Made by a program: the position numbers and the translations under genes
Source of the DNA: Pontibacter qinzhouensis
GTDB lineage: Bacteria > Bacteroidota > Bacteroidia > Cytophagales > Hymenobacteraceae
Assembly (NCBI RefSeq): GCF_008017455.1
Contig: NZ_VRTY01000018.1
Location: forward strand, 16,061 to 80,060
Direction: 5' to 3'
DNA length: 64,000 nucleotides
Notes under the pieces: generated by a model
What the model was told of the DNA's origin: nothing
Database searches by the model: none
The model's input: only the letters and a program-made list of their open reading frames with translations
In this document: piece after piece, positions 36,054-44,649 of the stretch
Position numbering within the stretch: position 1 is the first letter of the stretch
Layout of the letters: each line of letters starts with the position of its first letter

Positions 36054-36152
36054 TTAGCAACAACAACATGTGTCAGTCATGCTGGAAAGGACTTGACCTA
36101 TATTGGTCAAAGGAGCATATTGCGCAAAGCTAAAAGCGATTTCCTTTATCAT
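36054..36152 (-). CDS. Putative cysteine leader peptide 3 (32 aa, ends CCCC)
   Basis: A small ORF 28 bp after the S3 motif, ending ACA TGT TGT TGT TGC TAA: four consecutive cysteine codons before the stop. This is the clearest of the series. The following 80 nt are moderately C-rich (AACACCCTCC, CTGCCCATCC). The MetY-like gene starts 402 bp downstream. Confidence 0.75.
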   Translation of the reverse strand: MIKEIAFSFAQYAPLTNIGQVLSSMTDTCCCC

Positions 36153-36179
36153 GTTGACACTTTTTTTAATTTAATATTT

Positions 36180-36231
36180 AATTCCTATAGAATTAGTATA
36201 CAAATTTAAGTGGATTTATGTTTCAATCAAA
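36180..36231 (-). promoter_or_regulatory. Shared sulfur-regulon promoter, copy S3
   Basis: On the minus strand: TTTG (36231-36228), a 19-bp spacer, TAAATTTG (36208-36201), then TACTAATTCTATAGGAATT (36198-36180). The core AATTCyTATAGrAATT is nearly palindromic, so a dimeric regulator is plausible, and it could also affect the divergent ChrB-AraC gene. Confidence 0.78.
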
Positions 36232-36445
36232 TTAAATTATAATTTTATAAAAAATAATTTGGGAAAGACTACATACAAGGCAATCTTAGGCCTAGGCTAT
36301 GTTAGGACCAAAATGGCTTCGGCAGGCTATTTTAATTTACATAATTTAGTTTCCTTCAGTTTCTGATAGGGGAGCAAATCTATTGTCAGAAGCTTGGAGC
36401 AAAGTAATTACCTGTTATTAAATTGGTGTATTTACAACTTATTTC

Positions 36446-37306
36446 ATGAACTGGATTACACGCGAACGACCAAAGGTAGACCGGATTGCCTGCCCCTGGC
36501 TTATCAGGAGATTTATAGACAATGAGGCTATATTTTATTTTGTGCCTTACCAGCAGGTGCTGGAGAAGGCGCAGGAACTGCAGGCCATTCCGTTTGATAT
36601 TCCGGAAGCCGAGCTGACGCATTACAACGACCGGTGCACGTTTGATTTTTTTCTGGAAAAGTATAAGCTCACAGATGAGGCCTTGCACACCATGGCGCCT
36701 ATACTAAGAGGTGCTGATACAGACGATCACAGCCTAACCAAACAGTCGGCCGGGCTTTGGGCTATATCGGTGGGCCTGTCGGTCAACATAAAAGACGATT
36801 ATGAGCTTTTGGAGAAAGGAATGGTGCTCTACGATGCCTTGTACACTTGGGCAAAGCAGCTGCAGGGAGTAAAGCACCTGCAGCAACCCACCGAAAACCT
36901 TTTTTTGCAGGTGTTCAACCGCTACATGCGGCAGCAGAAAGAGCGGAAAAAAGTACCAGCCTGGGCACAAGGGCTAAAGGAAATTATACAGGACCAAGTT
37001 GATACGAATCTAAGCCTGAGCCTAAGTGAGATAGCGAAAGGTCTTGAGGTACATCCGGCATATGTGTCGAGGGAGTTCGCTAAGTATTTCGATAACATGT
37101 CGTATGGCGAGTACATCCGGAAACTGCGTATCGAAAAGGCTTTGCACCTGCTTCAGACTACCGACCACTCTTTATCAGAAATTGCCTATCTCACAGGCTT
37201 TTCGGACCAAAGCCATTTTACACGCATCTTTAAAAAGTTTATAGGCCAAAGTCCATCCGAATACAAAAAATCTTTGGCAAAAGGTAAAAAGGATTCTAAA
37301 GGTTAA
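36446..37306 (+). CDS. ChrB-type chromate-resistance domain fused to an AraC regulator
   Basis: 286 residues. Residues 1-145 match the chromate-resistance (ChrB C-terminal) domain: WITRERPKVDRIACPWLIRR, the FDIPEAELTH metal-site region and ILRGADTDDHSL. Residues 185-280 are an AraC-type double HTH (LSEIAKGLEVHPAYVSREF, IAYLTGFSDQSHFTRIFKKF). Usual ChrB proteins have no AraC half, so this fusion likely senses chromate or a related oxyanion and controls the chrA gene downstream. Confidence 0.85.
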   Translation: MNWITRERPKVDRIACPWLIRRFIDNEAIFYFVPYQQVLEKAQELQAIPFDIPEAELTHYNDRCTFDFFLEKYKLTDEALHTMAPILRGADTDDHSLTKQSAGLWAISVGLSVNIKDDYELLEKGMVLYDALYTWAKQLQGVKHLQQPTENLFLQVFNRYMRQQKERKKVPAWAQGLKEIIQDQVDTNLSLSLSEIAKGLEVHPAYVSREFAKYFDNMSYGEYIRKLRIEKALHLLQTTDHSLSEIAYLTGFSDQSHFTRIFKKFIGQSPSEYKKSLAKGKKDSKG

Positions 37307-37389
37307 TCACGTTCTATTTTTCCCGCACTGTTGGTTGTTTCTTGCATGAGTAATAAAGAAGTACAACAAGTTTAAAACAACAGTTTACG

Positions 37390-37830
37390 ATGGTAAAAGT
37401 GAATACTCAAATGAATGCAGCCAAGGCTGAACCTTTCTATTTTTATGGGAAAGGCCTTTTTATGGTTTTTGTGTTACTTATTGCTTTTATGTCTCCTGGC
37501 AAGGTGCAAGCACAGGACACGGCTCCGGCAGCAGAACGTAAGGTCCTTAACCTGGCACTGGAAGGAATGGTGGGCATTACGACAAATGCCAGAAATACTT
37601 TTGCAATTAACGTAGGAGGCCCAAACATTCGGCTAAAATTTAACTCGAACTTTTCGATAGGAGCAGGTGCTTTACCTTCGTTGCTGGTGGTAAAAGGCCA
37701 GGCCGAGCCCAAGCTTGGCCTGGCTCCAAGGGTAGACTATAAGAACCTGGTTTTTATGGCGCCCGCTTACCATAGGAGCAGCGACCACAGCTGGACCTGG
37801 ACCTATGGTATTGGTTATAAGTTTCATTAA
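37390..37830 (+). CDS. Secreted protein of unknown function between chrB-like and chrA
   Basis: 146 residues. A signal peptide (GLFMVFVLLIAFMSPGKVQA, cleavage near AQA-QD) is followed by a short glycine-rich, aromatic domain with alternating hydrophobic residues (RLKFNSNFSIGAGALPSLLV, WTWTYGIGYKFH), reminiscent of a small outer-membrane beta structure. I recognise no family. It lies 9 bp before chrA and is probably part of the same operon. Confidence 0.65.
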   Translation: MVKVNTQMNAAKAEPFYFYGKGLFMVFVLLIAFMSPGKVQAQDTAPAAERKVLNLALEGMVGITTNARNTFAINVGGPNIRLKFNSNFSIGAGALPSLLVVKGQAEPKLGLAPRVDYKNLVFMAPAYHRSSDHSWTWTYGIGYKFH

Positions 37831-37839
37831 ACCACAGAG

Positions 37840-39216
37840 ATGTGCAGCATGAAAACGTACAAGAAAGAGTTACTAAATGAGGCAGCAAATCAGCTTCCGC
37901 CACCAGCCATGCCTGCTTTTAAAGAGGTGCTACTGTTTTGGCTGAAGCTGGGTTTCATTAGTTTTGGTGGTCCTGCCGGGCAGATTGCTATCATGCATGA
38001 GTTTGTAGTGGAGAAGAAGAGGTGGCTCTCTGATGCCAAATTTCTGCATGCGCTTAACTATTGCATGCTCTTGCCGGGACCGGAGGCGCAGCAATTGGCT
38101 ACCTACATAGGCTGGTTACTGCATGGTGTCAGGGGTGGGTTGGCAGCAGGTATTCTGTTTGTACTGCCATCGGTTTTTATTTTGCTAGGTTTGAGCATGG
38201 CTTACGTAAGCTACGGTTCTATACCTTGGGTGTCGGCCCTCTTTTATGGGTTAAAGCCTGCTGTGGTGGCTATTGTGTTGCTGGCGCTATTGAAGATCGG
38301 AAAGAAGTCGTTGAAGAGTGTGCTGCACTACCTGCTGGCGCTGGCAAGTTTTCTGGCTATTTACTTTCTTAACATTCCTTTCCCGTACATTATAATTTGT
38401 GCCATACTGCTGGCTGTGCTGGCACGCCAGCTGTTTCCGAAGTTGTTGCATCCAGAAGCCCAGCCATATACTGTTGCCGGAGATGTAGAAGCATCAGCTT
38501 ATCTGGTACAGGGCACAACTGGGGAGACAGAGGTATTGCTCAAACCGATGCAGCTGTTGTGGCGCGGGGTAATGGTGGTAGTTTTATGGTTGTCGCCGTT
38601 CCTGCTGTTTTACCTGTTCAGCCAGGATTTTATTTTCTGGAAAACCTTGTCGTTCTTCTTTACAAAAGCCGCCTTAGTAACTTTTGGCGGAGCCTATGCG
38701 GTGCTGCCCTATGTAGCCCAGGTAGCCGTAGAGGATTTTAACTGGCTCAGCAGGCTGCAGATGATTGATGGCCTGTCGCTAGGCGAGACGACGCCTGGGC
38801 CGCTGATTATGGTGCTGGTTTTTGTAGGCTTTATGGCAGGCTATAACCAATACGGTGGCTCTTTGCTGATGGGAGCAGTAGGGCTTGCCACTACTACGTT
38901 TTTCACCTTTCTGCCCTGTTTTCTATTTATATTGGTAGGCGGTCCGCTTATAGAGCGCACACAGCACAACACATGGGTAAAATCTATTCTGGGAGTTGTA
39001 ACGGCAGCTGTGGTGGGAGTGGTGCTGAACCTGGCGGTTTATTTCGGGAGTGCGGTGGTACTACGGCAGGGCAGGGAGCCAGATTGGCTGGCGCTGGCCT
39101 GGGTTCTGGTGTCGGTGCTTGCGATGTATCGGTTTAAAATTGGTATGATAACCTGGATAGCGATAAGCGCTGTGGCTGGTTTAGCCGCTTACCTGGTGCA
39201 GTTGCTGCCAGGGTAA
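37840..39216 (+). CDS. chrA: Chromate transporter ChrA (two CHR domains)
   Basis: 458 residues of the CHR family, long-chain type. The N-terminal CHR domain has FWLKLGFISFGGPAGQIAIM and the LPGPEAQQLATYIGW block. The second half repeats the pattern with FFFTKAALVTFGGAYAVLPYV and GETTPGPLIMVLVFVGF. It effluxes chromate; some family members affect sulfate, a structural analogue, which fits its location at the edge of the sulfur island. An alternative Met lies three codons in. Confidence 0.9.
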   Translation: MCSMKTYKKELLNEAANQLPPPAMPAFKEVLLFWLKLGFISFGGPAGQIAIMHEFVVEKKRWLSDAKFLHALNYCMLLPGPEAQQLATYIGWLLHGVRGGLAAGILFVLPSVFILLGLSMAYVSYGSIPWVSALFYGLKPAVVAIVLLALLKIGKKSLKSVLHYLLALASFLAIYFLNIPFPYIIICAILLAVLARQLFPKLLHPEAQPYTVAGDVEASAYLVQGTTGETEVLLKPMQLLWRGVMVVVLWLSPFLLFYLFSQDFIFWKTLSFFFTKAALVTFGGAYAVLPYVAQVAVEDFNWLSRLQMIDGLSLGETTPGPLIMVLVFVGFMAGYNQYGGSLLMGAVGLATTTFFTFLPCFLFILVGGPLIERTQHNTWVKSILGVVTAAVVGVVLNLAVYFGSAVVLRQGREPDWLALAWVLVSVLAMYRFKIGMITWIAISAVAGLAAYLVQLLPG

Positions 39217-39224
39217 TGTTCAAA

Positions 39225-39257
39225 AACAGCAAAACGCCTGCAGGAGCTTTGCTGTTT
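39225..39257 (+). terminator. Terminator after chrA
   Basis: Stem AACAGCAAA / TTTGCTGTT around a palindromic CCTGCAGG loop, 9 bp after the chrA stop. Confidence 0.65.
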
Positions 39258-39497
39258 CTGAATTAACCTCTCTAACTAGGTTTATCGTATCCAGATCATC
39301 AACTAGCGCTTCGCCAAATTAGAAATTAAAAATTATGATAGCGCGAGCGTCCTCGCTCTTGACGATTATTCTGCGGCCACTGGCTGCTTTGAAACTGTTT
39401 TGTAGGGGGCATAATTCAAAAAAATTAAATGGAGGAGCACTATCCAAATCAACTTCCAATTGGCAACCAGCCATAAACAATCAGTATTCGGTAGGTA

Positions 39498-39529
39498 AAT
39501 TATTCTAATGAAAAGAGCCTTCAGAAGGT
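39498..39529 (+). repeat. Dispersed Z element, copy 11
   Basis: AAATTATTCTAATGAAAAGA then GCCTTCAGAAGG; peptide reading MKRAFRR. The stretch 39258-39627 around it otherwise holds only an AT-rich repeat copy (39306-39338). Confidence 0.65.
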
Positions 39530-39627
39530 AAAAAATGCCTGAGGGTGTCAAGGCCTGCTGCTTTTTTTCTAATAGAAAGAGTTGCTGTTCTGGCTGTTCC
39601 TGTTAAGATAGAAATAGTTTTGTGCCG

Positions 39628-41079
39628 TTAAGCAATTACTTCTTTTTTAATTTCTTCCGGTTTCTCCCATTCTGAGGCGTTTTTTATGTTAAGATGTATA
39701 GGGCTGAACACAGGGTCCAAGCCGGCTTTTACCTGCTTTTCGTAATCTTTCAGTGCAGCCAAGGCTGGCTTGGATAGCAGAAGCATAGCAACCATGTTCA
39801 GCCAGGCCATAATGCCTACACCTATATCGCCAAGCACCCAGGCTGCTTCTGCTGTTTTTACCGATCCGTAAAAGGTGGCTGCCAACATAAGTACCCTTAG
39901 CGCCCACAGAAGGCCTTTGCTGGTTTTGGCGCTAAGGTAGCTGAGGTTGGTTTCAGCAATATAATAATAGGCCATTATGGTGGTGAAGGCAAAGAGGAGT
40001 AAAGAGATGGCTACAAAACCGCCGCCTAAGCTAGGAAAATGGGTATTAACAGCTTGTTGCGTAAAAGCCGGACCGAAGGCTATACCTGGTGCGTTTTCTA
40101 CAATAAATCCTCCATCCGGATTAATAACGTTATATTGACCTGTAAACAATATCATAAAGGCAGTAGCAGTGCACACCAGCATAGTATCTACGTAAACCGA
40201 AAATGCCTGTACCAGTCCTTGTTTTGCGGGGTGACTTACTTCTGCGGCAGCTGCGGCATGTGGGGCAGTGCCTTGGCCGGCTTCATTTGAGTAAATGCCC
40301 CTCTTAACGCCCCACGAAATAGCCATACCAAACACTCCGGCAAAAGCAGGCTCTATGTTAAAGGCCGATTTTATGATGAGGCTCAGTACCGCGGGCACTT
40401 CTGTAATGTTAAGGCCTATAATAACAAAGGTCATCAGCAGATAAGCACCAGCCATAAAAGGAACAGCAATTTCAGCTACCCGACCAATGCGGCGCACTCC
40501 GCCAAAAATGATCAGGGCAAGCAGAACTGTAATGGCACCACCGGTTATACCTACCGGAATGTTAAAAGCCGCATACATGCTGGTGGCGATGCTGTTGCTC
40601 TGCACACCAGGCAGCAGAAATGCCATGCTGATGATGGTGGCTAGGGCAAAAACCACTGCATACCATTTCATGCCTAAACCTTTTTCTATGTAGTAGGCGG
40701 GGCCTCCACGGTACTGGCCGTCTTGTACTTGTTTAAAGATCTGGCCCAGCGTAGCCTCTATAAACGCGGAAGCACTTCCTAAAAAAGCAATCACCCACAT
40801 CCAGAAAACAGCTCCAGGGCCACCCATGGCAATAGCAGTGGCCACCCCGGCAATATTTCCGGTTCCTACGCGGCCTGCAATGGCCATAGAAAATGCCTGA
40901 AAAGAACTTACACCTTTATCAGACGATTCGCCTTTAAACAGGAGCCGCAGCATATCTGGGAATAAGCGCAGCTGCAGAAACCGTGTTCTGATAGAAAAAT
41001 AAATACCTGCTCCCAGGCACAGTACAATAAGAGCATTGCTCCAGACGATGTCGTTAATAGCGTTGATGAGATTTTCCAT
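39628..41079 (-). CDS. Alanine/glycine:cation symporter (AGCS family)
   Basis: 483 residues with ten to eleven helices. Family signatures: FQAFSMAIAGRVGTGNIAGVATAIAMGGPGAVFWMWV region, GGPAYYIEKGLG, and RGIYSNEAGQGTAPHAAAAA. It takes up alanine or glycine with sodium. It is a single gene, convergent with chrA. Confidence 0.92.
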   Translation of the reverse strand: MENLINAINDIVWSNALIVLCLGAGIYFSIRTRFLQLRLFPDMLRLLFKGESSDKGVSSFQAFSMAIAGRVGTGNIAGVATAIAMGGPGAVFWMWVIAFLGSASAFIEATLGQIFKQVQDGQYRGGPAYYIEKGLGMKWYAVVFALATIISMAFLLPGVQSNSIATSMYAAFNIPVGITGGAITVLLALIIFGGVRRIGRVAEIAVPFMAGAYLLMTFVIIGLNITEVPAVLSLIIKSAFNIEPAFAGVFGMAISWGVKRGIYSNEAGQGTAPHAAAAAEVSHPAKQGLVQAFSVYVDTMLVCTATAFMILFTGQYNVINPDGGFIVENAPGIAFGPAFTQQAVNTHFPSLGGGFVAISLLLFAFTTIMAYYYIAETNLSYLSAKTSKGLLWALRVLMLAATFYGSVKTAEAAWVLGDIGVGIMAWLNMVAMLLLSKPALAALKDYEKQVKAGLDPVFSPIHLNIKNASEWEKPEEIKKEVIA

Positions 41080-41398
41080 GTAGTTGGGTTTTGGGCGGAT
41101 AAAGATGCTGTTTTAGGTAGCAAAATCAGTTTTAACCTGATTCGCATCTTATAAAGAAAAGAAAATATTCTGAAAGATCTATAACTAATTTTCTGCTTCT
41201 GGAGGTGCCCTAACGAATGGTTGTGGCAGGGGCAAGTACAGGCCCGCTTGGTATAGGCCAGGTGGACTGAAATATAAATCAGGTTATAAATATAAATGGG
41301 TAAAGCTGATAATCAGCTATTTTAGTCTTTGTGTTTATTGTAAAGCAATGATAATATATGGGTAACAATAAAGTAACCTGCCGCTGCTACCTTTCGGC

Positions 41399-41617
41399 AT
41401 GATACAAGAACTGATAGCAGGAAGCTGTATTGTTGCCTTCCTTTTTATTATCTGGATATGGTGGCGCTTAATCTTTAACGACGAGAGCGAGCCCGAAGTG
41501 GATCGCTCGTTTACTTTTTATACCCCGCATGGCCAGCCCATACAGTGGCAGGTTTTTACAAACGATAAGTATATAGTAGAGCAGGAGGGAGAGCAGCCTG
41601 AGAAAAAGGTGATGTAA
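41399..41617 (+). CDS. Small single-span membrane protein
   Basis: 72 residues: one helix (IAGSCIVAFLFIIWIWWRLI, residues 5-24) and a charged tail with FYTPHGQPIQWQVFTNDKY. No family recognised. The ATG is preceded by an AT-rich leader; the frame has no overlapping competitor, so it is probably real. The 319 bp upstream show no other gene. Confidence 0.5.
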   Translation: MIQELIAGSCIVAFLFIIWIWWRLIFNDESEPEVDRSFTFYTPHGQPIQWQVFTNDKYIVEQEGEQPEKKVM

Positions 41618-41743
41618 GCATTGAAGTTGCTTTACTTACAGGTGGCTTGCAATCTTTCTAATGAAATTTGCCTTCATAAGAAATTTTCATCTTTTTCAGC
41701 CAAGGGGCTATCAGTTTAAATATATTAAGACCGCACACACAAA

Positions 41744-41778
41744 AAAAAGCCCCTTCAGAGCATCTGAAGGGGCTTTTT
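41744..41778 (-). terminator. Strong terminator of the tRNA operon
   Basis: Perfect 16-bp stem AAAAAGCCCCTTCAGA / TCTGAAGGGGCTTTTT with a 3-nt loop, directly 3' of tRNA-Arg on the minus strand and rich in T on that strand. Confidence 0.85.
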
Positions 41779-41779
41779 G

Positions 41780-41853
41780 TGATCCCGTTTGGATTCGAAC
41801 CAAAGACCTACTGCTTAGAAGGCAGTTGCTCTATCCAGCTGAGCTACGAGACC
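41780..41853 (-). tRNA. tRNA-Arg(TCT)
   Basis: 74-nt cloverleaf on the minus strand: acceptor GGTCTCG/CGGGATC, anticodon stem ACTGC/GCAGT, loop CTTCTAA giving anticodon TCT, T arm TTTGG-TTCGAAT-CCAAA, discriminator A. Confidence 0.92.
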
Positions 41854-41921
41854 AGTGTTTGCCGGAAGAGTAGAACTTCCTTTAAACGAAAAATTTCGGA
41901 ATTACTTCCGAAATTTTCTTG

Positions 41922-41995
41922 TCGGGGTGGCAGGATTCGAACCTACGACCTCCACATCCCAAATGTGGCGCGATACCGGGCTACGCTACACCCCG
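41922..41995 (-). tRNA. tRNA-Pro(TGG)
   Basis: Acceptor CGGGGTG/CACCCCG, anticodon stem CCACA/TGTGG, loop TTTGGGA giving TGG, T loop TTCGAAT, discriminator A. Confidence 0.93.
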
Positions 41996-42110
41996 AACTA
42001 TGCTTTCAACTCCGGTTAGCGATAAAACTGTGTCGCTGTTAATGTTGAACGCGGTGCAAAAGTAAGAGAAGTTTTTTAAGAAACAAAATTATTTTAAAAA
42101 TCTTTTCTTG

Positions 42111-42197
42111 CGGAGGGGGGGGGATTCGAACCCCCGGTACCCTTACGAGTACGGCAGTTTAGCAAACTGCTGGTTTCAGCCACTCACCCACCTCTCC
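42111..42197 (-). tRNA. tRNA-Ser(GCT)
   Basis: 87-nt tRNA with a long variable arm: acceptor GGAGAGG/CCCCTCC with one A-C mismatch beside a run of nine G on the plus strand, anticodon stem GCAGT/ACTGC, loop TTGCTAA giving GCT, T arm GGGGG-TTCGAAT-CCCCC, discriminator G. The homopolymer run may hide a sequencing error. Confidence 0.9.
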
Positions 42198-42278
42198 GGT
42201 GCCCCTTTCTGCTAAAGGGTATGCAAACTTACAACAATCTCCACGAAACGCAATACCTTTTGCAAAAAAATACTGCTC

Positions 42279-42316
42279 TAAAAAGTGTGTCTGCCTTTCT
42301 TAAAGCACACTTTTTA
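42279..42316. other. Terminator-like hairpin between divergent units
   Basis: Perfect 11-bp stem TAAAAAGTGTG / CACACTTTTTA. It is located between the tRNA operon and batB, which diverge, so it does not follow any gene. Role unclear. Confidence 0.45.
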
Positions 42317-42524
42317 AACTAACTAATTGATACTATTTATCTTCCCTGCTTTCTAGGCCAGCACATTTTCTGAAAAAAAAATCAATGGCAGGTAAATTAG
42401 TTTTCATCTGCTGGCCCGGCTACCTGTTTTCCGGAAAATTTTGGCCTGGTACGGCAAATAATTTAATAGCCGTGTTTTCGTATCTTTGTTTCTGAAGAAA
42501 AAAATATTTCTAGTTTCAGCCAAC

Positions 42525-43496
42525 ATGACCTGGTACCAAACCATTACTTTTCTGGAAATACTTTTTGGTGTCCTCTTTCTGGGCATCTATATCGGGTACC
42601 TGGTGCGGGTAAGAAAGGTGGCGCTTTTTTTTAAGCAAAGGCCCCACATTGTCTGGTTTAAATTTGTGCTGCGCCATGTGTACGTGCTGCTCCTGGTTAT
42701 TTCTATACTCGGTCCGTCGTTTGGCGCCATGAAAAAGGAGATTAAGACCATTGGCAAGGATTTGTACATCGCTATTGATTTATCTGACTCCATGAACGCT
42801 ACCGATGTGCAGCCATCGCGCATAGAGAAGGCACGGCACGAGATGCAACGCCTGATTAAGCGCTTTAACTCGGATAAAATCGGTATTATTGTTTTTTCTT
42901 CAGAAGCTTACCTGCACACCCCGCTCACCTACGACCAGGAGGCGCTGCAATTATACACCCGCACCCTTCGCACCGACTTATTGCCCGCTGCAGGCACAGA
43001 TTATGCTCCTGTTCTGGAACTGGTGCTCGAAAAATTCACGCAGAACAAACAAGTAGAGGTGGAAGAGCAGAAGGCGCGTGTGCTGGTTCTTATCAGCGAT
43101 GGCGAAGACTTTGGCGATAATAAAAACAAACTGCTGGAGACCCTGCGCGAACAAAACATCCGGGTGTTTACATTAGGTGTAGGCACATCGGATGGCGGCC
43201 GTATTCCGGCGGCAGGAGGCTATAAGAAAGACACAAACGGCCAGATGGTTTTTACGCGCCTGAACCCGGAGCCACTCCTCGAGTTAGCCGACCACACTGA
43301 TGGCGAATATTTTGAAGTAAACGATCGCGTGAGTGAAGTAAATCGCCTGATCAGCACCATCAACAACATAGAAGGCGAGTTGCGCGAAAGTAAAACGGTT
43401 GATGTAACGGCTAACAAATACGTGTACCCGCTGGCGTTGGCTTTGTTACTTATTTTACTGGATGTGCTCATTCCTGTTAAACTGATCAGTATATGA
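42525..43496 (+). CDS. batB: BatB-like von Willebrand factor A protein
   Basis: 323 residues from MTWYQTITFLEI; the TTG start at 42486 adds no conserved sequence. Two N-terminal membrane helices, a vWA domain with MIDAS motif DLSDS (residues about 84-88), conserved TDYAPVLELVLEKF and ISDGEDFGDNK, and a C-terminal helix. Bat proteins of Bacteroidota are linked to stress or aerotolerance. The gene overlaps batC by ATGA. No moxR, batA, batD or batE is adjacent. Confidence 0.85.
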   Translation: MTWYQTITFLEILFGVLFLGIYIGYLVRVRKVALFFKQRPHIVWFKFVLRHVYVLLLVISILGPSFGAMKKEIKTIGKDLYIAIDLSDSMNATDVQPSRIEKARHEMQRLIKRFNSDKIGIIVFSSEAYLHTPLTYDQEALQLYTRTLRTDLLPAAGTDYAPVLELVLEKFTQNKQVEVEEQKARVLVLISDGEDFGDNKNKLLETLREQNIRVFTLGVGTSDGGRIPAAGGYKKDTNGQMVFTRLNPEPLLELADHTDGEYFEVNDRVSEVNRLISTINNIEGELRESKTVDVTANKYVYPLALALLLILLDVLIPVKLISI

Positions 43497-44467
43497 AACC
43501 TGTTCTTCTGTTCCTGTTTCTGATCAGCCTGTTCGGAGGTGGCATTCGTACTATATCGCAAATTAACCGCTATGCCCGTGAGGCAGCCATAGCCTATCAG
43601 CAGCAGGATTTTGTAACGGCAATAGCGGCTTATGAGCACCTGTTAAACGACCTGGAGGTGCAGGACGATCAAATTAGCCTGAACCTGGCTCATGCATATT
43701 ACAAGGCCGGCCTTCTGGACAAGGCGCTGCAGCAGTACCAACAACTGGCTACGCATCCATTTCAGCATATACGGGCGGTGGCGGCTTTGCAAACCGGCAA
43801 CATTGCTGCCCGGAGAAACAAGTTTAAACTGGCTCTTACCTATTACAAAAAAGCTCTTGTAGCCGAACCTGGCAACGAAAGTGCGCGCTACAATTATGAG
43901 TTATTAAAAAAGTACCTGTTGCTGCACCCCGAATTTGTAGATGATCAGGAAGAGGAGGTGGATCAGGATCTCTCAGAAGAAACGCCACCGGAAGAGGCAG
44001 AATTACCACCGCCTGCCACAGAAGATTTAGCTCTTCAGCCAAAATTGAAGCCGGATGCCGATGGCAACAGGGAAGAGGAAATAGAGACAAAAGAGGAGAC
44101 GGAGACAGGTACGCCAGAGAACCGCAGCCAGACCAATGCGCCCTCAGACCATACCACTAACCAGAACAACCCCAACGGCACAAAAGAGCAGGAGCAGGCA
44201 GCCGGACAAACTCCTGGCGATACAGAGGGACAACGAGCAGAGAACAATCCGGAGCAGGGGCAAAACAATAGCAGGTCTAGTGCTGAGGCGGCTTCTGAAG
44301 AAGACCAGCGGGCGCAAACACGCCGAAACCGGCTGCAACAAATGAACATCAGTCCGGAAAAAGCACAGTTGCTGCTCGATGCCATGCAGAACATCGAGAT
44401 GCAGTATATTCAGCAACTCCCTAAAAAAGCGACTAAAAAACCTGATCCCTCCAAACCTGATTGGTGA
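43493..44467 (+). CDS. batC: BatC-like TPR protein
   Basis: 324 residues: signal peptide or anchor, two to three TPR units (residues about 30-145: NLAHAYYKAGLLDKALQQYQ, ALTYYKKALVAEPGNESARY), then an acidic, Gln/Asn/Glu-rich low-complexity region (about 160-285) and a basic C-terminal helix with NRLQQMNISPEKAQLLLDAM. This is the BatC layout. It is translationally coupled to batB. Confidence 0.82.
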   Translation: MKPVLLFLFLISLFGGGIRTISQINRYAREAAIAYQQQDFVTAIAAYEHLLNDLEVQDDQISLNLAHAYYKAGLLDKALQQYQQLATHPFQHIRAVAALQTGNIAARRNKFKLALTYYKKALVAEPGNESARYNYELLKKYLLLHPEFVDDQEEEVDQDLSEETPPEEAELPPPATEDLALQPKLKPDADGNREEEIETKEETETGTPENRSQTNAPSDHTTNQNNPNGTKEQEQAAGQTPGDTEGQRAENNPEQGQNNSRSSAEAASEEDQRAQTRRNRLQQMNISPEKAQLLLDAMQNIEMQYIQQLPKKATKKPDPSKPDW

Positions 44468-44529
44468 TAGTTTAACTGCAGATTACCTGACTCAGGCTAA
44501 ATTTTACCCTTGACACTAAATGGTGAAAA

Positions 44530-44563
44530 ACTCTTCTGAAGGCCATTTTCATTTGAATAATTT
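44530..44563 (-). repeat. Dispersed Z element, copy 13
   Basis: Minus strand AAATTATTCAAATGAAAATG then GCCTTCAGAAGAG; a TGTCAAGGGT block follows. The encoded frame is open for 26 codons (MKMAFRRVFHHLVSRV...). Confidence 0.65.
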
Positions 44564-44580
44564 GCGACCTATAGCATAAA

Positions 44581-44617
44581 AAAATCCCGGTAAAAGGTCA
44601 GTGCCTTTACCGGGATT
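44581..44617. terminator. Bidirectional terminator between batC and the Ugd-like gene
   Basis: AAATCCCGGTAAAAGG pairs with CCTTTACCGGGATTT (one bulge), flanked by A and T runs, between convergent genes. Confidence 0.8.
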
Positions 44618-44649
44618 TAATTTGTATAATTAGCTGCTTTGTGCGGCTC

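Noticed and set aside
41779..42042. Plus-strand ORFs over the tRNA cluster
   Set aside because: They overlap tRNA-Arg and tRNA-Pro on the opposite strand; such ORFs are typical tRNA artefacts.
42279..42316. Terminator assignment for the hairpin upstream of batB
   Set aside because: It lies between divergent units and follows no gene, so I list it only as a hairpin of unknown role.
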